A stretch of 64,000 nt of DNA from Priestia koreensis (GTDB taxonomy: Bacteria; Bacillota; Bacilli; Bacillales; Bacillaceae_H). The first letter of the stretch is position 1. The number at the start of each line of letters is the position of its first letter. Below, piece by piece: positions 1 to 9,166 of the stretch. The stretch is taken from the NCBI RefSeq assembly GCF_001274935.1, contig NZ_LILC01000013.1:434001-498000 (forward strand), written 5' to 3'. A model generated the notes under the pieces. The model saw nothing but the letters and a program-made list of their open reading frames with translations, ran no database searches and had not been told where the DNA came from. The translations under genes were made by a program, and so were the position numbers.

Positions 1-1109
1 CCACCGTGCTTCATTTCTTTTGCCGCAATTTCAGCGATTTCCTCTAGACGATCTTCACCAATATCGTAATCAGCAAGTCGTGAAGGTGCCCCAAGACTTG
101 ACCAGAATGCACTCAATCGATCGATTCCTTCTAATGCAACTTCCTTATCACTTTTTCCTTCTGTTTCAAGGTCAAACATGCTCATCATTAGACCCTTCAT
201 ACGTGTTACATCTTGGTCCACCACGTGTCTCATCCAGTTCGGGAATAAAATCGCAAGGCCACCTGCATGCGGAATATCGTATACTGCAGATACAGCATGT
301 TCAATCGTGTGAGATGCCCAGTCACCAAAGTAACCCATTTGCAATGTTCCATTAAGGGCAATCGTACCGGAATATAAAATCGTTTCACGATGCGTGTAGC
401 TTTGTAAATCCTCTAGCAGTTTTGGTGCTGTTTCGATCACTGTTTGAAGAACAGAATAGCACATACGGTCTTGAAGAGGCGTATTTGTTACGTTGTGGAA
501 ATATTGTTCAAATACGTGGCTCATCATGTCAACCATGCCGTACACCGTTTGATCTCTCGGAACCGACATCGTGTTCGTTGGATCTAGAATGGAGAACGCT
601 GGGTGTGTCGCTGGGCTACCCCATACGTATTTCTCATTAGTTTCCCAGTTTGTAATAACAGAATCAGGATTCATTTCTGAACCAGTTGCTGCAAGCGTTA
701 GCACTGTTCCGAACGGAAGAGCTTTTGTTGCTGCTACCTGTTTGTTAATAATATCCCAAACGTCTCCTTCATACACCGCTCCTGCTGCAATCGCTTTTGT
801 ACAGTCAATAACGCTTCCACCGCCAACCGCTAGTAGAACGTCGATTTGTTCATTTTTACAAATCTCAATTCCTTTTTTAACGGTTGCTAAGCGAGGGTTC
901 GGTTCCACTCCGGCCAGTTCGTGTACATTAACGTCTAGCTCAGCTAAAATGGTGTTGATTTGATCGTAAAGACCGTTTCGCTTAATGCTTCCACCACCGT
1001 AAACGAGCAATACGTTACGGCCATATTGAGGAAGTTCTTCTTTTAAAGCTCCAACTTGGTCTTTTCCAAAAATAAGTTTCGTTGGATTTTTATACTGAAA
1101 ATTTTCCAT
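1..1109 (-). CDS. Iron-containing alcohol dehydrogenase, C-terminus cut off by window edge (YugJ/butanol dehydrogenase type)
   Basis: The gene starts at 1109 (ATG) behind a strong AGGAGG site and runs off the left edge, so about 369 codons are visible. The N-terminus [16 protein letters not shown], the nucleotide-binding [18 protein letters not shown] and the metal-site region with [16 protein letters not shown] mark a group III Fe-dependent alcohol dehydrogenase of the NADH-dependent butanol dehydrogenase type (Bacillus YugJ/YugK). It should interconvert aldehydes and alcohols in the cytoplasm. The specific substrate cannot be read from sequence. No neighbour in the window shares its strand closely enough to suggest an operon. 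Confidence 0.9.
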   Translation of the reverse strand, partial: MENFQYKNPTKLIFGKDQVGALKEELPQYGRNVLLVYGGGSIKRNGLYDQINTILAELDVNVHELAGVEPNPRLATVKKGIEICKNEQIDVLLAVGGGSVIDCTKAIAAGAVYEGDVWDIINKQVAATKALPFGTVLTLAATGSEMNPDSVITNWETNEKYVWGSPATHPAFSILDPTNTMSVPRDQTVYGMVDMMSHVFEQYFHNVTNTPLQDRMCYSVLQTVIETAPKLLEDLQSYTHRETILYSGTIALNGTLQMGYFGDWASHTIEHAVSAVYDIPHAGGLAILFPNWMRHVVDQDVTRMKGLMMSMFDLETEGKSDKEVALEGIDRLSAFWSSLGAPSRLADYDIGEDRLEEIAEIAAKEMKHG

Positions 1110-1267
1110 AAGTCGTTTCCTCCTAGTTTTATTATGTAGTTTATTTGCTGTTCTCTTTAGGATAAGAACGTCATTATAGTAATAAATTGTTCGACAATCA
1201 AGCATAATCATTCACTTCATAAACTATTTATTTTTTCACAATCTTCCTATAAGTGCCGAAATGCATC

Positions 1268-1297
1268 AAAAAAAAGCATTCACCTTAGTGAATGCTC
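1268..1297 (-). terminator. Rho-independent terminator
   Basis: An 8-bp perfect stem (GCATTCAC, loop of 4, GTGAATGC) is followed on the minus strand by eight T residues. It lies 12 bases past the stop of the hypothetical gene at 1309-2274 and ends that transcript. Confidence 0.85.
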
Positions 1298-1308
1298 TTC
1301 CTATCATT

Positions 1309-2274
1309 TTATTCAACTCTGATAAATATCTGCTCCTTGGCATCCTCAGGAAACACACCGAAATCATTCATTGTACGTAAAATGATTTCGTTTATTTTCT
1401 CTAGCTCACTGCCGTTTTGCCAATGTGGATATGAAGCAAAAAGCGTTCTTAGCTCATTTCCTAGCTCTTCAAAATGTGTCATCCAATAGCTTTCCTCAAA
1501 CAATAAACGAATTTGGGAACGAAGCTCTTTTTTGTTTTCTTCACTCGCTTGAAGACCGTCAATATTACCATGAATGGCTGCGGCGATAAAAAGTACATAC
1601 CCCATGTCTTCATAAATACTTCTAAGCAAGTGATGATAATTTCCTTGATGGTTGTTTTTATGATAAACCGTTCGGTCGTAAAACCAATTCAGCACCCCAT
1701 GCAATGACTCGATCCCCAAATCTCCTGGTGCAAACATGGACGCGGCCTTTCGTGAGGCATAGTATTTCTGCCAGGTATGAAGAGACAGCTTTCCTAAAAG
1801 CGATGGCAACAAATTGCGTTTGGCATCGTCAGCTAGCTTTTGAGTCGTATACTGATCGATACGTGCAAGCTCATGATAAATTGCATACTTCACTTGTTTA
1901 CTCGCTTCGGCATATTCATCGGTTGGTGAAAACAAGGCCTCAAGTCCCTCATAGCGTAAAAACAACGCCTGCTCTTCTTCCCCTGCTTCGTTTGTATAAA
2001 AAACGGTCACAGCAAGACTTTGTTCAATACCTTGAATCGGCTGCTCTTCATCTATATTCACTATTCTTCCAAACAACTGAACCTCTTTTTCAAAGTTATT
2101 TGGCACGTGGACTTGTTTAAGAGATTGAATAACTAAATGACCCATTTCAGCTAGCTGACTTAAAAAATGCGTCAACCCTGCTTGAATAAGCGTAAGGTTC
2201 TCTTCGTCTATTTCTTCATATTGATCATTCACTAAATATTTTGTATGTAAATGGATCGTTAAATCTGCTTCCAT
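1309..2274 (-). CDS. Hypothetical protein, 321 aa
   Basis: A soluble, acidic protein with no signal peptide or membrane segment and no motif I recognise. The first 120 residues look beta-rich and the rest (from about residue 125) is helix-rich with many aromatic and charged residues. It stands alone on the minus strand, with a terminator right after it. I do not recognise the family, so no function is assigned. The long open frame and Bacillus-like codon use argue that it is a real gene. Confidence 0.7.
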   Translation of the reverse strand: MEADLTIHLHTKYLVNDQYEEIDEENLTLIQAGLTHFLSQLAEMGHLVIQSLKQVHVPNNFEKEVQLFGRIVNIDEEQPIQGIEQSLAVTVFYTNEAGEEEQALFLRYEGLEALFSPTDEYAEASKQVKYAIYHELARIDQYTTQKLADDAKRNLLPSLLGKLSLHTWQKYYASRKAASMFAPGDLGIESLHGVLNWFYDRTVYHKNNHQGNYHHLLRSIYEDMGYVLFIAAAIHGNIDGLQASEENKKELRSQIRLLFEESYWMTHFEELGNELRTLFASYPHWQNGSELEKINEIILRTMNDFGVFPEDAKEQIFIRVE

Positions 2275-2495
2275 TTTTCACTACCTCGATTCTTAAGATG
2301 TATACATGTGACGTATTATCGTCAACCATTCGACAAAAATCGGTAATCTCCTTCTCAAAATGACAAAAAGATATAATTTTCTAACTATTATCCCCTAACA
2401 CAATACTTTGGTGATCTAGATGTATAACTTCATTTTGTAAATCCTCATTATGTACCATCAAACCATAAACACATGGCTTGATGAGTAGAAACAGG

Positions 2496-2714
2496 TTAAG
2501 CAAGCTTTCTTTTCGCTTTCGTCATGCTTGCAGCCAATATATTTGAAATAGAGAAGACCCTCGTTTGGTTTCGCATGAGACAAAGCGCTTTTATATAAGT
2601 GGGATGAATGTCATGAATTATAATCGTTCTCTGTGTAATCGTGCCGTTTCCATCCATGTAGATTATCTCAACAGACGCGTCGCTTTCCAATGCTCGTTGA
2701 AGGATTTTTTTCAT
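2496..2714 (-). CDS. Small protein, 72 aa, WYL/YolD-like, with LexA-type promoter
   Basis: A 72-residue protein with AAGGAG upstream of its ATG. The core (residues 15-60: VEIIYMDGNGTITQRTI and SISNILAASMTKAK) reads like the beta-strand-rich ligand-sensing fold of WYL domains or the C-terminal part of YolD-like proteins, but it has no DNA-binding region. Its promoter carries a near-consensus LexA/DinR operator in the spacer (see 2737-2765), so DNA-damage induction is likely. YolD-like genes in Bacillus often accompany SOS polymerases, but none is next to this one. The family call is tentative; the gene itself is well supported. Confidence 0.6.
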   Translation of the reverse strand: MKKILQRALESDASVEIIYMDGNGTITQRTIIIHDIHPTYIKALCLMRNQTRVFSISNILAASMTKAKRKLA

Positions 2715-2736
2715 CTGTCATCATCTCCTTAAAATG

Positions 2737-2765
2737 ATTATAACGAACAAATGTTCTTATATCAA
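2737..2765 (-). promoter_or_regulatory. SigA-type promoter with embedded LexA/DinR box
   Basis: On the minus strand TTGATA, a 17-base spacer and TATAAT (2737-2742) form a good SigA promoter. The spacer contains the box at 2744-2757, which on the plus strand reads CGAAC-AAAT-GTTCT, against the Bacillus DinR/LexA consensus CGAAC-N4-GTTYG; one base differs. The start codon at 2714 is about 20 bases downstream of the -10. Confidence 0.6.
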
Positions 2766-2803
2766 TTTAAAGTCATCGACATTTTATGATCCTTTTATTT
2801 CCT

Positions 2804-3277
2804 TTAATCGTGAGGGACCTTTTTCGGTGGATTCACGTATTTTCCATGAATTTTAACACTGACCCCCTGATCATACACCATCTTTCCACCATAATATCCG
2901 ACCCCTAAAATGCCACCGGCAGCGGCAATGGAAAGTACCAAATAAACAGCAAGCCATCGTTTCGTCATTTCTTTTTTCTTCCATATAAAAAACGAGCGGA
3001 GTGCTGCAACTAAAAATGCGACGATAGTTGTAAGATGCGCCAAATTTTCATGCAGATGAAACACATTGGTATTTCCGCGCGCATCTTCTTCTGGTCCAGT
3101 TCCTACGGCAATCCAAGCCGCAACGAACGCAATAACCCATAAAACATATCCCTTTTTGGCTGAAAATGTCCGCTTAATAAAAATAAGATATAAATCATAA
3201 AGAACTGCTAAGATAATAATCCCAATTGGAAAATGAACGATAATGGGATGGATATGTGATAGCACTTCTTCAAACAC
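2804..3277 (-). CDS. DUF2231 family membrane protein
   Basis: Four hydrophobic segments separated by short loops, with histidines in the first (HIHPIIVHFPIGI) and in the central loop (HLHENLAHL), match the DUF2231 membrane family, which has no settled function. I place the start at GTG 3277 because AGAGGGGG sits 7 bases upstream; the longer frame to 3307 has no such site. The product is 157 residues. A 14-codon open frame with a strong ribosome binding site lies just upstream (3314-3358). Confidence 0.75.
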   Translation of the reverse strand: MFEEVLSHIHPIIVHFPIGIIILAVLYDLYLIFIKRTFSAKKGYVLWVIAFVAAWIAVGTGPEEDARGNTNVFHLHENLAHLTTIVAFLVAALRSFFIWKKKEMTKRWLAVYLVLSIAAAGGILGVGYYGGKMVYDQGVSVKIHGKYVNPPKKVPHD

Positions 3278-3313
3278 GAGTTTTCCCCCTCTAATTAATA
3301 ACATCATTCCTTA

Positions 3314-3358
3314 CTACTTTATTACACATAGAATAAAAGAGTTCCATGAGATGATCAT
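3314..3358 (-). CDS. Possible 14-codon upstream ORF
   Basis: AAGGAGG followed 6 bases later by ATG opens a 14-residue frame (MIISWNSFILCVIK) that stops 37 bases before the DUF2231 start. The ribosome binding site is stronger than that of the gene it precedes. It may be a leader peptide or a chance frame; nothing shows translation. Confidence 0.3.
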   Translation of the reverse strand: MIISWNSFILCVIK

Positions 3359-3368
3359 TTATTTCCTC

Positions 3369-3395
3369 CTTACAATTATGTAAGTTTATTGTAAG
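3369..3395. promoter_or_regulatory. Inverted repeat between divergent genes
   Basis: CTTACAAT and ATTGTAAG, perfect 8-base arms 11 bases apart, sit between the divergent DUF2231 and CPBP genes. The left arm overlaps the ribosome binding site of the minus-strand small ORF. It could be an operator; no matching regulator is visible. Confidence 0.35.
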
Positions 3396-3468
3396 AATTG
3401 TCATGCGGTAAGCGTAAATCTATTCTTTTATACTAAACGTAGATCATTTATGAAAAAGGAGATTAACA

Positions 3469-4329
3469 ATGAAAAAACCACTTACGCTTGTCCTTACATA
3501 CTGCATACTCGTATTTGGCAGCACCACTCTATTAAATCTTACACATACCCCGTTCCTAGTTACGATTAGTCAACTAACTCCACTTTTTTCAACTTTTTTT
3601 GTCTTTATTTTTTGGACTATGAAAAAAGATTTTATAAAGGAAATAGGTATCTTTCGCCTTGGTAGCTTAAAAAGTTACCTATATGGTTTTCTAGCATGTG
3701 TACCAATCATTATAAGCTTTTTAATTGCTTGGTCACTCGGATATATTGATCTACCATCCGTTGATCGCTTTCCGACTTGGCTTCATGGGCAACAAGGTCG
3801 TTTTTGGTTCATACTGCAACATTCGTTAAGTGCTTATTCACTTCTTTCCCTTCTTCTGTTCTCATTTGGAGAAGAAATAGGTTGGCGAGGTCTCTTGCAC
3901 ACACAGCTGCTGAAAGTTGTAAGTACCAAAATGACGGTTCTTCTTACAAGCTTACTGTGGCTACTATTTCACCTACCGTTTTATTTAAATGGATACAACG
4001 AATCTGGCACTACCTCTGTTAATATTATGCTATTTAGCTTCATGATCGTCCCTCTTTCAATTGTGATGGGGTGGGTACGACTCCAAACGAAAAGCATTTG
4101 GCCGCTTGTGATTTTTCATGCCTCTATTAATTTTAGCCGTTCACTTTTGGAGCAGCTGTTTTACAGTAAAAAAGACGGTTGGGAGCTAATCACAGGCGAA
4201 TCTGGAATCATTAGCATTATGATTTGGATACTTATCGCTATACCTTTATGGAATGTCTTTACTAAAAATGAAAAAGGCATGAAGAAAACGAAGACGAAAA
4301 CACTATCGATACATGCACAAAAGCCCTGA
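3469..4329 (+). CDS. CPBP family intramembrane metalloprotease
   Basis: A 286-residue polytopic membrane protein with the three CPBP/Abi (CAAX-like) motifs: GEEIGWRG around residues 134-141, LLFHLPFYLNGY around 165-177, and IFHASIN near residue 221. The glutamate pair and the two histidines are the expected metal and catalytic residues, so it is probably an active membrane protease. In Gram-positives such proteins process peptides or give self-immunity to bacteriocins, but there is no bacteriocin gene beside it. AAAGGAG precedes the ATG by 8 bases. Confidence 0.88.
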   Translation: MKKPLTLVLTYCILVFGSTTLLNLTHTPFLVTISQLTPLFSTFFVFIFWTMKKDFIKEIGIFRLGSLKSYLYGFLACVPIIISFLIAWSLGYIDLPSVDRFPTWLHGQQGRFWFILQHSLSAYSLLSLLLFSFGEEIGWRGLLHTQLLKVVSTKMTVLLTSLLWLLFHLPFYLNGYNESGTTSVNIMLFSFMIVPLSIVMGWVRLQTKSIWPLVIFHASINFSRSLLEQLFYSKKDGWELITGESGIISIMIWILIAIPLWNVFTKNEKGMKKTKTKTLSIHAQKP

Positions 4330-4349
4330 GAAATACTCAGGGCTTCTTT
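4319..4349. terminator. Bidirectional terminator between convergent genes
   Basis: A 10-bp stem AAGCCCTGAG / CTCAGGGCTT with a 5-base loop starts at the CPBP stop codon and ends just before the stop of the convergent chemoreceptor gene. It can serve both. Confidence 0.75.
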
Positions 4350-4350
4350 A

Positions 4351-6429
4351 TTAATGAAGTTGAAAAGCTTCTACCGCTTTGTCTAGCTCTTGCACCGTTT
4401 GTGATAAATGATCTGTGTAGCGTGCTAATTCACTAGAGGATGCAGCTTGCTCCTCTACAATAGAGGCAATTTCCTGTGCTGAAGCAGTCGTTTGCTCTGA
4501 TACCGCGCTAATTTCTTGGATCATCGCAACAACGTAGTCCTTCTGCTCATTAATTGTTTGAATCGAGGCTGCTTCCGCTAGAATGGACTGAACCATTTTG
4601 TTTAATGATTGCGTTATTTGCGTCATCGATGCACTCACCGTTTGAACCGCTTCTTTTTGTTCTACGTTTACTTGAGTGGTTTCCTTCATCAACTCAACTA
4701 GCTTATTGTTTTCCTCTAGAATACTCGTAATTACCTCATTGATATTTCTCGTGGCTTGCTTTGAATCATCGGCCAAGTGACGCACCTCATCTGCTACGAC
4801 CGCAAATCCTTTTCCATGTTCCCCTGCCCGTGCCGCTTCAATAGAAGCGTTTAATGCAAGCAAATTCGTTTGCTCCGCAATGCTTGAAATATGATCTGTT
4901 GCACTCGCAATAACCTGAGATTTACTATTCAAGTTTGCAACCATTTTTGTCACATCCGCAAATCCCTTTTCTAGGCGATCATAGGAATTAGTTAGCTCTT
5001 CAACTTTTGCTTCTCCTGCTTTTACTTGCGTGGCAGCACCTGACATTTCCTCTTCGATTACCTTTGACTGCTCATTTAACGAAACAATCTCATCACTTAA
5101 ATCTTGGATAGCGAGTGATCCTTTTTCGACTTGATTTGATTGCGTGGACGCACCTGAAGCGATTTCACTGATGGACTGTGCTACTTCACCAATTGCTTTG
5201 CTATTTTCATTGGCAATGGTATGAACACCGCTTGTCGTTTTATCAACCGCAGCAACATTGTCATTCACTTTATGTATAAGTTCCCGCATATTTCGTATCA
5301 TGTCGTTGTAATTCGTCGCCAAATCTTTAATTTCATCGTTTGAATGAACGGTAAGCTCGGTCATTAAATCTCCCTCTGACGTTCTTTTCAACGCCACCTG
5401 AAACTGCGCAATCATCTTTTTAAGTTTTCCTGACAAATAAATGGCACATAACGCGCCAATCAGCAGACCAATAATAATGGATACAATGCCTGTTAGGCGA
5501 ACAGTAGTCATTTTAGAGGCAAATTCTTCGGTTGGCGTAAGTGAAATTACTTTCCACTTTACATCAGGAATAGTCGATACTTGTCCCGTATATTCCTTAC
5601 CAGCAATTTCCACTCTTTGCAAAGATTGATCGTTCTGATCAAACAAAGTAGACACCCAGCTGTACGCACGATCAAATTTCTCTGAATCGCGGATTACGTC
5701 CTGCACTCCTTCGACCTTCCCACTGTTTTTTGGGTTCATATTTTTCCCGTCGGCATTTTGAATGAACGAGCTAACGGCAACCCCCTGTGAGTCTAAGACG
5801 ATAATATGATTCCCGGCATATTTTTCAACATTTTCTCGGGCGGCATCAATCGTTCCTAGATCGACGTCATACCCAAGCGCCCCGACCATTTTTCCATTTA
5901 TCATGACGGGCGTAATGATCGACGTCATGACTTTATGAGAAGTTTGATCTTCATAAATATCCATCCACGTCGTCTTTGGGTTTTCCACAAGCGTTTTGTA
6001 CGTTCTCGTTTCATTTACATCTTTTTTAAATTCTATGTACGGTGCAATGTGAAGCTTTCCTGTCTTGCCATCCATATAATAGGCCGAAATGATGTCTCGA
6101 TTGTGTTCGTTCGTTGATTGAAGAATTCGGTCGATCTTTTCAATCGGCTCTTTTTTCTGCAACTCTCCTGAGATTAACCCCGCTAGTTGATCTAACGAAC
6201 GATTGTAGTTTTGCAGCGTAAGCGCAATTTGTCCACCTACATTTCGAGCGTTCGTTTTGTTGGCCTTATCATTGTCCGTTTCTAATATGTTTTTGACGAC
6301 GACTTGTGTAAAAAACACCGTTCCTAAAAGGGCAATTAAGGTTGTCATACAAATGAATAAAACCCATTTCGTTCGAAGAGACACACGCCGCTTCTCTTTC
6401 CTTGATCGTGATGTTGTTTCTCTGCTCAT
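4351..6429 (-). CDS. Methyl-accepting chemotaxis protein with extracellular Cache sensor
   Basis: A 692-residue receptor. Order of parts: basic N-terminus, membrane segment (about 22-45), a large extracellular Cache-type sensor (about 50-310, with the [12 protein letters not shown] and [15 protein letters not shown] signatures), second membrane segment (about 316-338), HAMP linker, then the long signalling coiled coil with the conserved hairpin tip [20 protein letters not shown]. It matches the McpA/McpB/TlpA class of Bacillus receptors and should signal to CheA/CheW at the membrane. The ligand is not predictable here. It is monocistronic. Confidence 0.93.
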   Translation of the reverse strand: MSRETTSRSRKEKRRVSLRTKWVLFICMTTLIALLGTVFFTQVVVKNILETDNDKANKTNARNVGGQIALTLQNYNRSLDQLAGLISGELQKKEPIEKIDRILQSTNEHNRDIISAYYMDGKTGKLHIAPYIEFKKDVNETRTYKTLVENPKTTWMDIYEDQTSHKVMTSIITPVMINGKMVGALGYDVDLGTIDAARENVEKYAGNHIIVLDSQGVAVSSFIQNADGKNMNPKNSGKVEGVQDVIRDSEKFDRAYSWVSTLFDQNDQSLQRVEIAGKEYTGQVSTIPDVKWKVISLTPTEEFASKMTTVRLTGIVSIIIGLLIGALCAIYLSGKLKKMIAQFQVALKRTSEGDLMTELTVHSNDEIKDLATNYNDMIRNMRELIHKVNDNVAAVDKTTSGVHTIANENSKAIGEVAQSISEIASGASTQSNQVEKGSLAIQDLSDEIVSLNEQSKVIEEEMSGAATQVKAGEAKVEELTNSYDRLEKGFADVTKMVANLNSKSQVIASATDHISSIAEQTNLLALNASIEAARAGEHGKGFAVVADEVRHLADDSKQATRNINEVITSILEENNKLVELMKETTQVNVEQKEAVQTVSASMTQITQSLNKMVQSILAEAASIQTINEQKDYVVAMIQEISAVSEQTTASAQEIASIVEEQAASSSELARYTDHLSQTVQELDKAVEAFQLH

Positions 6430-6611
6430 ATCGAATACCTTCTTTTTTCTGAATTACATTTACTCTCTTAAAAAAGCAAATATTTCTATTTATCGGTTTC
6501 GATAGATAATCCTTAACATTAACACTTGAAATCTATCTTTTTTGATTATTCTTTTAATTACTAACTTTTTCTTTTATACTAAAATGGAAAAATAAAGAAA
6601 AGAGGGGTCAT

Positions 6612-7370
6612 ATGAAAAAACCTACTATTATGCTGTTAGGAACCTATCATTTTGATACATCTACGGTGTCTGATTACAAAGTTACGGAAGAAATGGACAT
6701 CTTTTCAGACACCAAACAAAATGAAATTCAGGAAGTACTAGAAAAATTAAGCGCATTTGCTCCTACAAAAATTATCTTGGAATATCCATCTAAAGCTCAA
6801 AAAGAATTATCTAAAACGTATGAATCCTATCGAAAAGGAGAGCTGAAGCCCCAAAAAAATGAGATCTATCAGCTCGGCTATAAGCTTGCCGACATGCTAG
6901 GACATGACACAATCTATGCAGGAGATTTGAATGAAGAAGAGGGTATTCCCGATATTTTTTCATTTATTGATGAAGATTCCTCTGACATTGCGGAAAAGAT
7001 TAAGGATTTTTTTGATAAGTGGTTAAAAGAGGCCAATCAAAAGCTTTCTTCTACCGTTTGTGATTCTCTCACCTTTATGAACGAACCTGCATACGTAAAA
7101 AGCATGCACCAAATATACATAGATATGTCCTTGCTTGAGTACAACGGAGAACCTATTGGAGCGAAGTGGGTTATGCACTACTGGTATTACCGAAATATGC
7201 TCATTTACAAAAAAATTGTTGGGCTTACTACTGATCCCGATGATCGAATATTGGTTATTTACGGGGCTGGTCATCTGTATTTACTTCAGCAGTTTTGTCA
7301 AGAAGGAGACCGCTTCATCATAGAGAATCCTACTACTTACCTAACGAGCGCAGTCACAGTCAACCGTTAA
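6612..7370 (+). CDS. DUF5694 protein (TraB/ChaN-like fold)
   Basis: A 252-residue soluble protein beginning KKPTIMLLGTYHFDTSTVSD, with KIILEYP, a central helical region and a C-terminal ILVIYGAGHLYLLQQF. The N-terminal GTYHF and C-terminal GAGH motifs are typical of DUF5694, related to the TraB/ChaN group of putative metal-dependent hydrolases. The activity is unknown. AGAGGGG precedes the ATG. Its stop overlaps the end of the convergent NUDIX gene by 4 bases, so the two transcripts must overlap. Confidence 0.75.
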   Translation: MKKPTIMLLGTYHFDTSTVSDYKVTEEMDIFSDTKQNEIQEVLEKLSAFAPTKIILEYPSKAQKELSKTYESYRKGELKPQKNEIYQLGYKLADMLGHDTIYAGDLNEEEGIPDIFSFIDEDSSDIAEKIKDFFDKWLKEANQKLSSTVCDSLTFMNEPAYVKSMHQIYIDMSLLEYNGEPIGAKWVMHYWYYRNMLIYKKIVGLTTDPDDRILVIYGAGHLYLLQQFCQEGDRFIIENPTTYLTSAVTVNR

Positions 7371-7792
7371 TTTAATACGTGCTTCACCGCCCAGAAATGA
7401 TGATCATGAAAGAGTAATTGCTTTGCTTCCTCAACGTTTAACCAACATATCTCATGATCATCCTCTAGCGGCTCCTGCACTCTTTCAGAGATCCACGTTT
7501 TGTAAAAGTAGCCGTCACTAAGAAGCGGCTCTCCTTTGCGAGAATAGAAATAGCGCTTTGCATGTCCAATATATGTACGGCTTATGACTTCACAACCGAT
7601 CTCCTCAAGCATCTCTCTTTGCAAACACTGCTCATTCGTTTCACCTCCTTCTACCCCACCACCAGGTAGAAAGTAAAGACCGCTATGTTTAACCGTCAAC
7701 ACTTTCTTTTCCTTATTGACGATAACCCCATATACACCTTTTCTCTCCCGATAATGTCTGTCTTTTTCTTTGAATCCGAATAATAGCGTCAT
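7367..7792 (-). CDS. NUDIX hydrolase
   Basis: A complete NUDIX box lies at residues 44-66: GGGVEGGE, then REMLEEIG, fitting GX5EX7REUXEEXGU. The protein is 141 residues, so essentially the domain alone, and should hydrolyse a nucleoside-diphosphate-linked substrate in the cytoplasm. I start at ATG 7792 because AAGGAGAG stands just upstream; a longer frame (7828) has no such site. The substrate cannot be inferred. Confidence 0.88.
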   Translation of the reverse strand: MTLLFGFKEKDRHYRERKGVYGVIVNKEKKVLTVKHSGLYFLPGGGVEGGETNEQCLQREMLEEIGCEVISRTYIGHAKRYFYSRKGEPLLSDGYFYKTWISERVQEPLEDDHEICWLNVEEAKQLLFHDHHFWAVKHVLN

Positions 7793-7969
7793 CGCTCTCT
7801 CCTTTTCACCCTTTGCTAAATTCCGCATGTTTACTAATGAAAATGACCGTTACACCTGATTTTTTTCCACATATACTAAAAGTACGTTCGTTTACCAAAT
7901 CTATTCTTTAGAGAAGCTAAAATGATAGCTATTCTCTTTACTACATGATGAAATCGAGGTTATGTGACA

Positions 7970-8188
7970 ATGATTAAAGGTAGTGTAAGTGCTGTAAAAG
8001 ATGGCTTTGTCGTCGTTGATGTTAACGGTCAACCATTTGAATACCCAATGGATATTTTCAAAAAGACGTTAGTTGTTGGCGACACTGTCTATGTTGGTGG
8101 AAATACGGCAGCTGTTTTATGCGAAGAAACCGAGAAAATCCGTCAGCAAATCGAACAACAAATGAAAGATAGTTTAAATAAGAAATAA
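7970..8188 (+). CDS. Small hypothetical protein, 72 aa
   Basis: A beta-rich N-terminal half (GSVSAVKDGFVVVDVNGQPF, VVGDTVYVGG) that looks like a small SH3/OB-like barrel is followed by a charged helix (EETEKIRQQIEQQMKDSLNKK). Start at ATG 7970, 9 bases after GAGGT; a GTG two codons earlier is too close to that site. The function is unknown. A strong terminator follows directly. Confidence 0.65.
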   Translation: MIKGSVSAVKDGFVVVDVNGQPFEYPMDIFKKTLVVGDTVYVGGNTAAVLCEETEKIRQQIEQQMKDSLNKK

Positions 8189-8237
8189 AAAACGGTCGCC
8201 CGTCACTTCTAAATGAAGCTATGGGCGACCGCTTTTC
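8187..8237 (+). terminator. Rho-independent terminator
   Basis: CGGTCGCCC (8193-8201) pairs with GGGCGACCG (8223-8231), with an inner ACTTC/GAAG stem, then TTTT. It ends the 7970-8188 gene. Confidence 0.85.
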
Positions 8238-8489
8238 GTTTCAACTTTTGTCACATAAGCGTTCACGTTCTTTTCCGTTACCTTTGCGACAAGATCACGA
8301 TGTTCGTCACACTATTCGTACCTTCTATTATATTTGGTTATATTTCATAACTCTACATACAAAATAAGGTGATAAAATCACTGTATCTGTCAGACCCGTT
8401 CTGCCTCATTACGAAGCTTTAATTTCATTAAACTCTTCCTCACTCCTTTCTTAAAATCCTGTTGTGAGCAGGTGATTTTTTACTTTTTA

Positions 8490-8518
8490 TTGACAATTTA
8501 TGTTGATCTGCATATAAT
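8490..8518 (+). promoter_or_regulatory. Perfect-consensus SigA promoter
   Basis: TTGACA (8490-8495), a 17-base spacer and TATAAT (8513-8518): all twelve core bases and the spacer are ideal. It drives the 59-residue zinc-ribbon-like protein at 8581. The rest of the 8238-8580 gap shows no gene or structure I can support. Confidence 0.8.
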
Positions 8519-8580
8519 CCTTATTAAACACATATGAATTATTAATCAAATCAGAATTTAATTCAGAAGGGATGAGAGAG

Positions 8581-8760
8581 ATGAAGTTATTTCAATCACT
8601 ATTTAGCGAACGTTGTCCTAAGTGCAAAAAAGTATTAAATACGTCAAAATCTAACGCACTTCAGGCTACAACCGTAAAGTTTTGCACCGAGCTTCATTAT
8701 CAAAAAGAATTTCACCCTGGACTTGAACTGTTTGTAGAGAGCGATCATGTTAGCCAATAA
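8581..8760 (+). CDS. Small cysteine-containing protein, 59 aa (possible zinc ribbon)
   Basis: CPKCKKVL at residues 10-17 plus a later cysteine and histidine (FCTELHYQ) suggest a small, possibly incomplete metal-binding site. I choose ATG 8581, 9 bases after AAGGG; an ATG at 8572 abuts that site. The gene sits alone between an ideal promoter and a terminator, so it is probably strongly expressed. I do not recognise the family. Confidence 0.6.
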   Translation: MKLFQSLFSERCPKCKKVLNTSKSNALQATTVKFCTELHYQKEFHPGLELFVESDHVSQ

Positions 8761-8784
8761 CCTTAAAATAAAACCCTACCAAGT

Positions 8785-8823
8785 AGCTGTGTTATTTCTT
8801 TAAAGAATAGCACGGCTATTTTT
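8785..8823 (+). terminator. Rho-independent terminator
   Basis: AGCTGTGTTATT (8785-8796) pairs over 12 positions, with two G-U pairs, with AATAGCACGGCT (8806-8817), followed by ATTTTT. Confidence 0.8.
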
Positions 8824-9092
8824 ATCCATTTATACCCAAAAATAAAAAAGGTAATTTAAACCTATAAATCCTTTTTATGTAATATTTTTGTAACATTCGT
8901 CATGTAAACAGGCACCTACTTATTTTTCATTTGCTGTAATAGGTAATTAAATAGGTATGTTTTCCACATTTATTTCACCTCAACCATTGCTTCGCCTTTT
9001 CCTTTATTGTCGTCAGGAACTCCTAAGAGACCTCTCAAACGGTATGTTTTACCTCTATAAACACTTACTAGTTTCTTCAACTATCACCTAAC

Positions 9093-9109
9093 TGTAAAGG
9101 AACTGTAAC
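9093..9109 (+). promoter_or_regulatory. WalR-type direct repeat before methyltransferase gene
   Basis: TGTAAA-N5-TGTAAC fits the WalR (YycF) consensus TGTWAH-N5-TGTWAH. It lies 58 bases upstream of the TTG start at 9167. The remainder of the 8824-9166 gap holds one loosely spaced pair of similar half-sites near 8890-8909 and otherwise nothing I can support. Confidence 0.45.
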
Positions 9110-9166
9110 CACATCTTTCTTCCTATTTAATACAATTAAGTTACCAACTATTAGGAGTGAGGTTTC

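Noticed and set aside
1704..2120. Plus-strand 138-codon frame inside the 1309-2274 gene
   Set aside because: No ribosome binding site and composition of a shadow; the minus-strand frame is longer and followed by a terminator.
4351..6429. Histidine kinase instead of chemoreceptor, because of the Cache and HAMP domains
   Set aside because: The C-terminal signalling hairpin is the MCP type and there is no H-box or ATPase domain.
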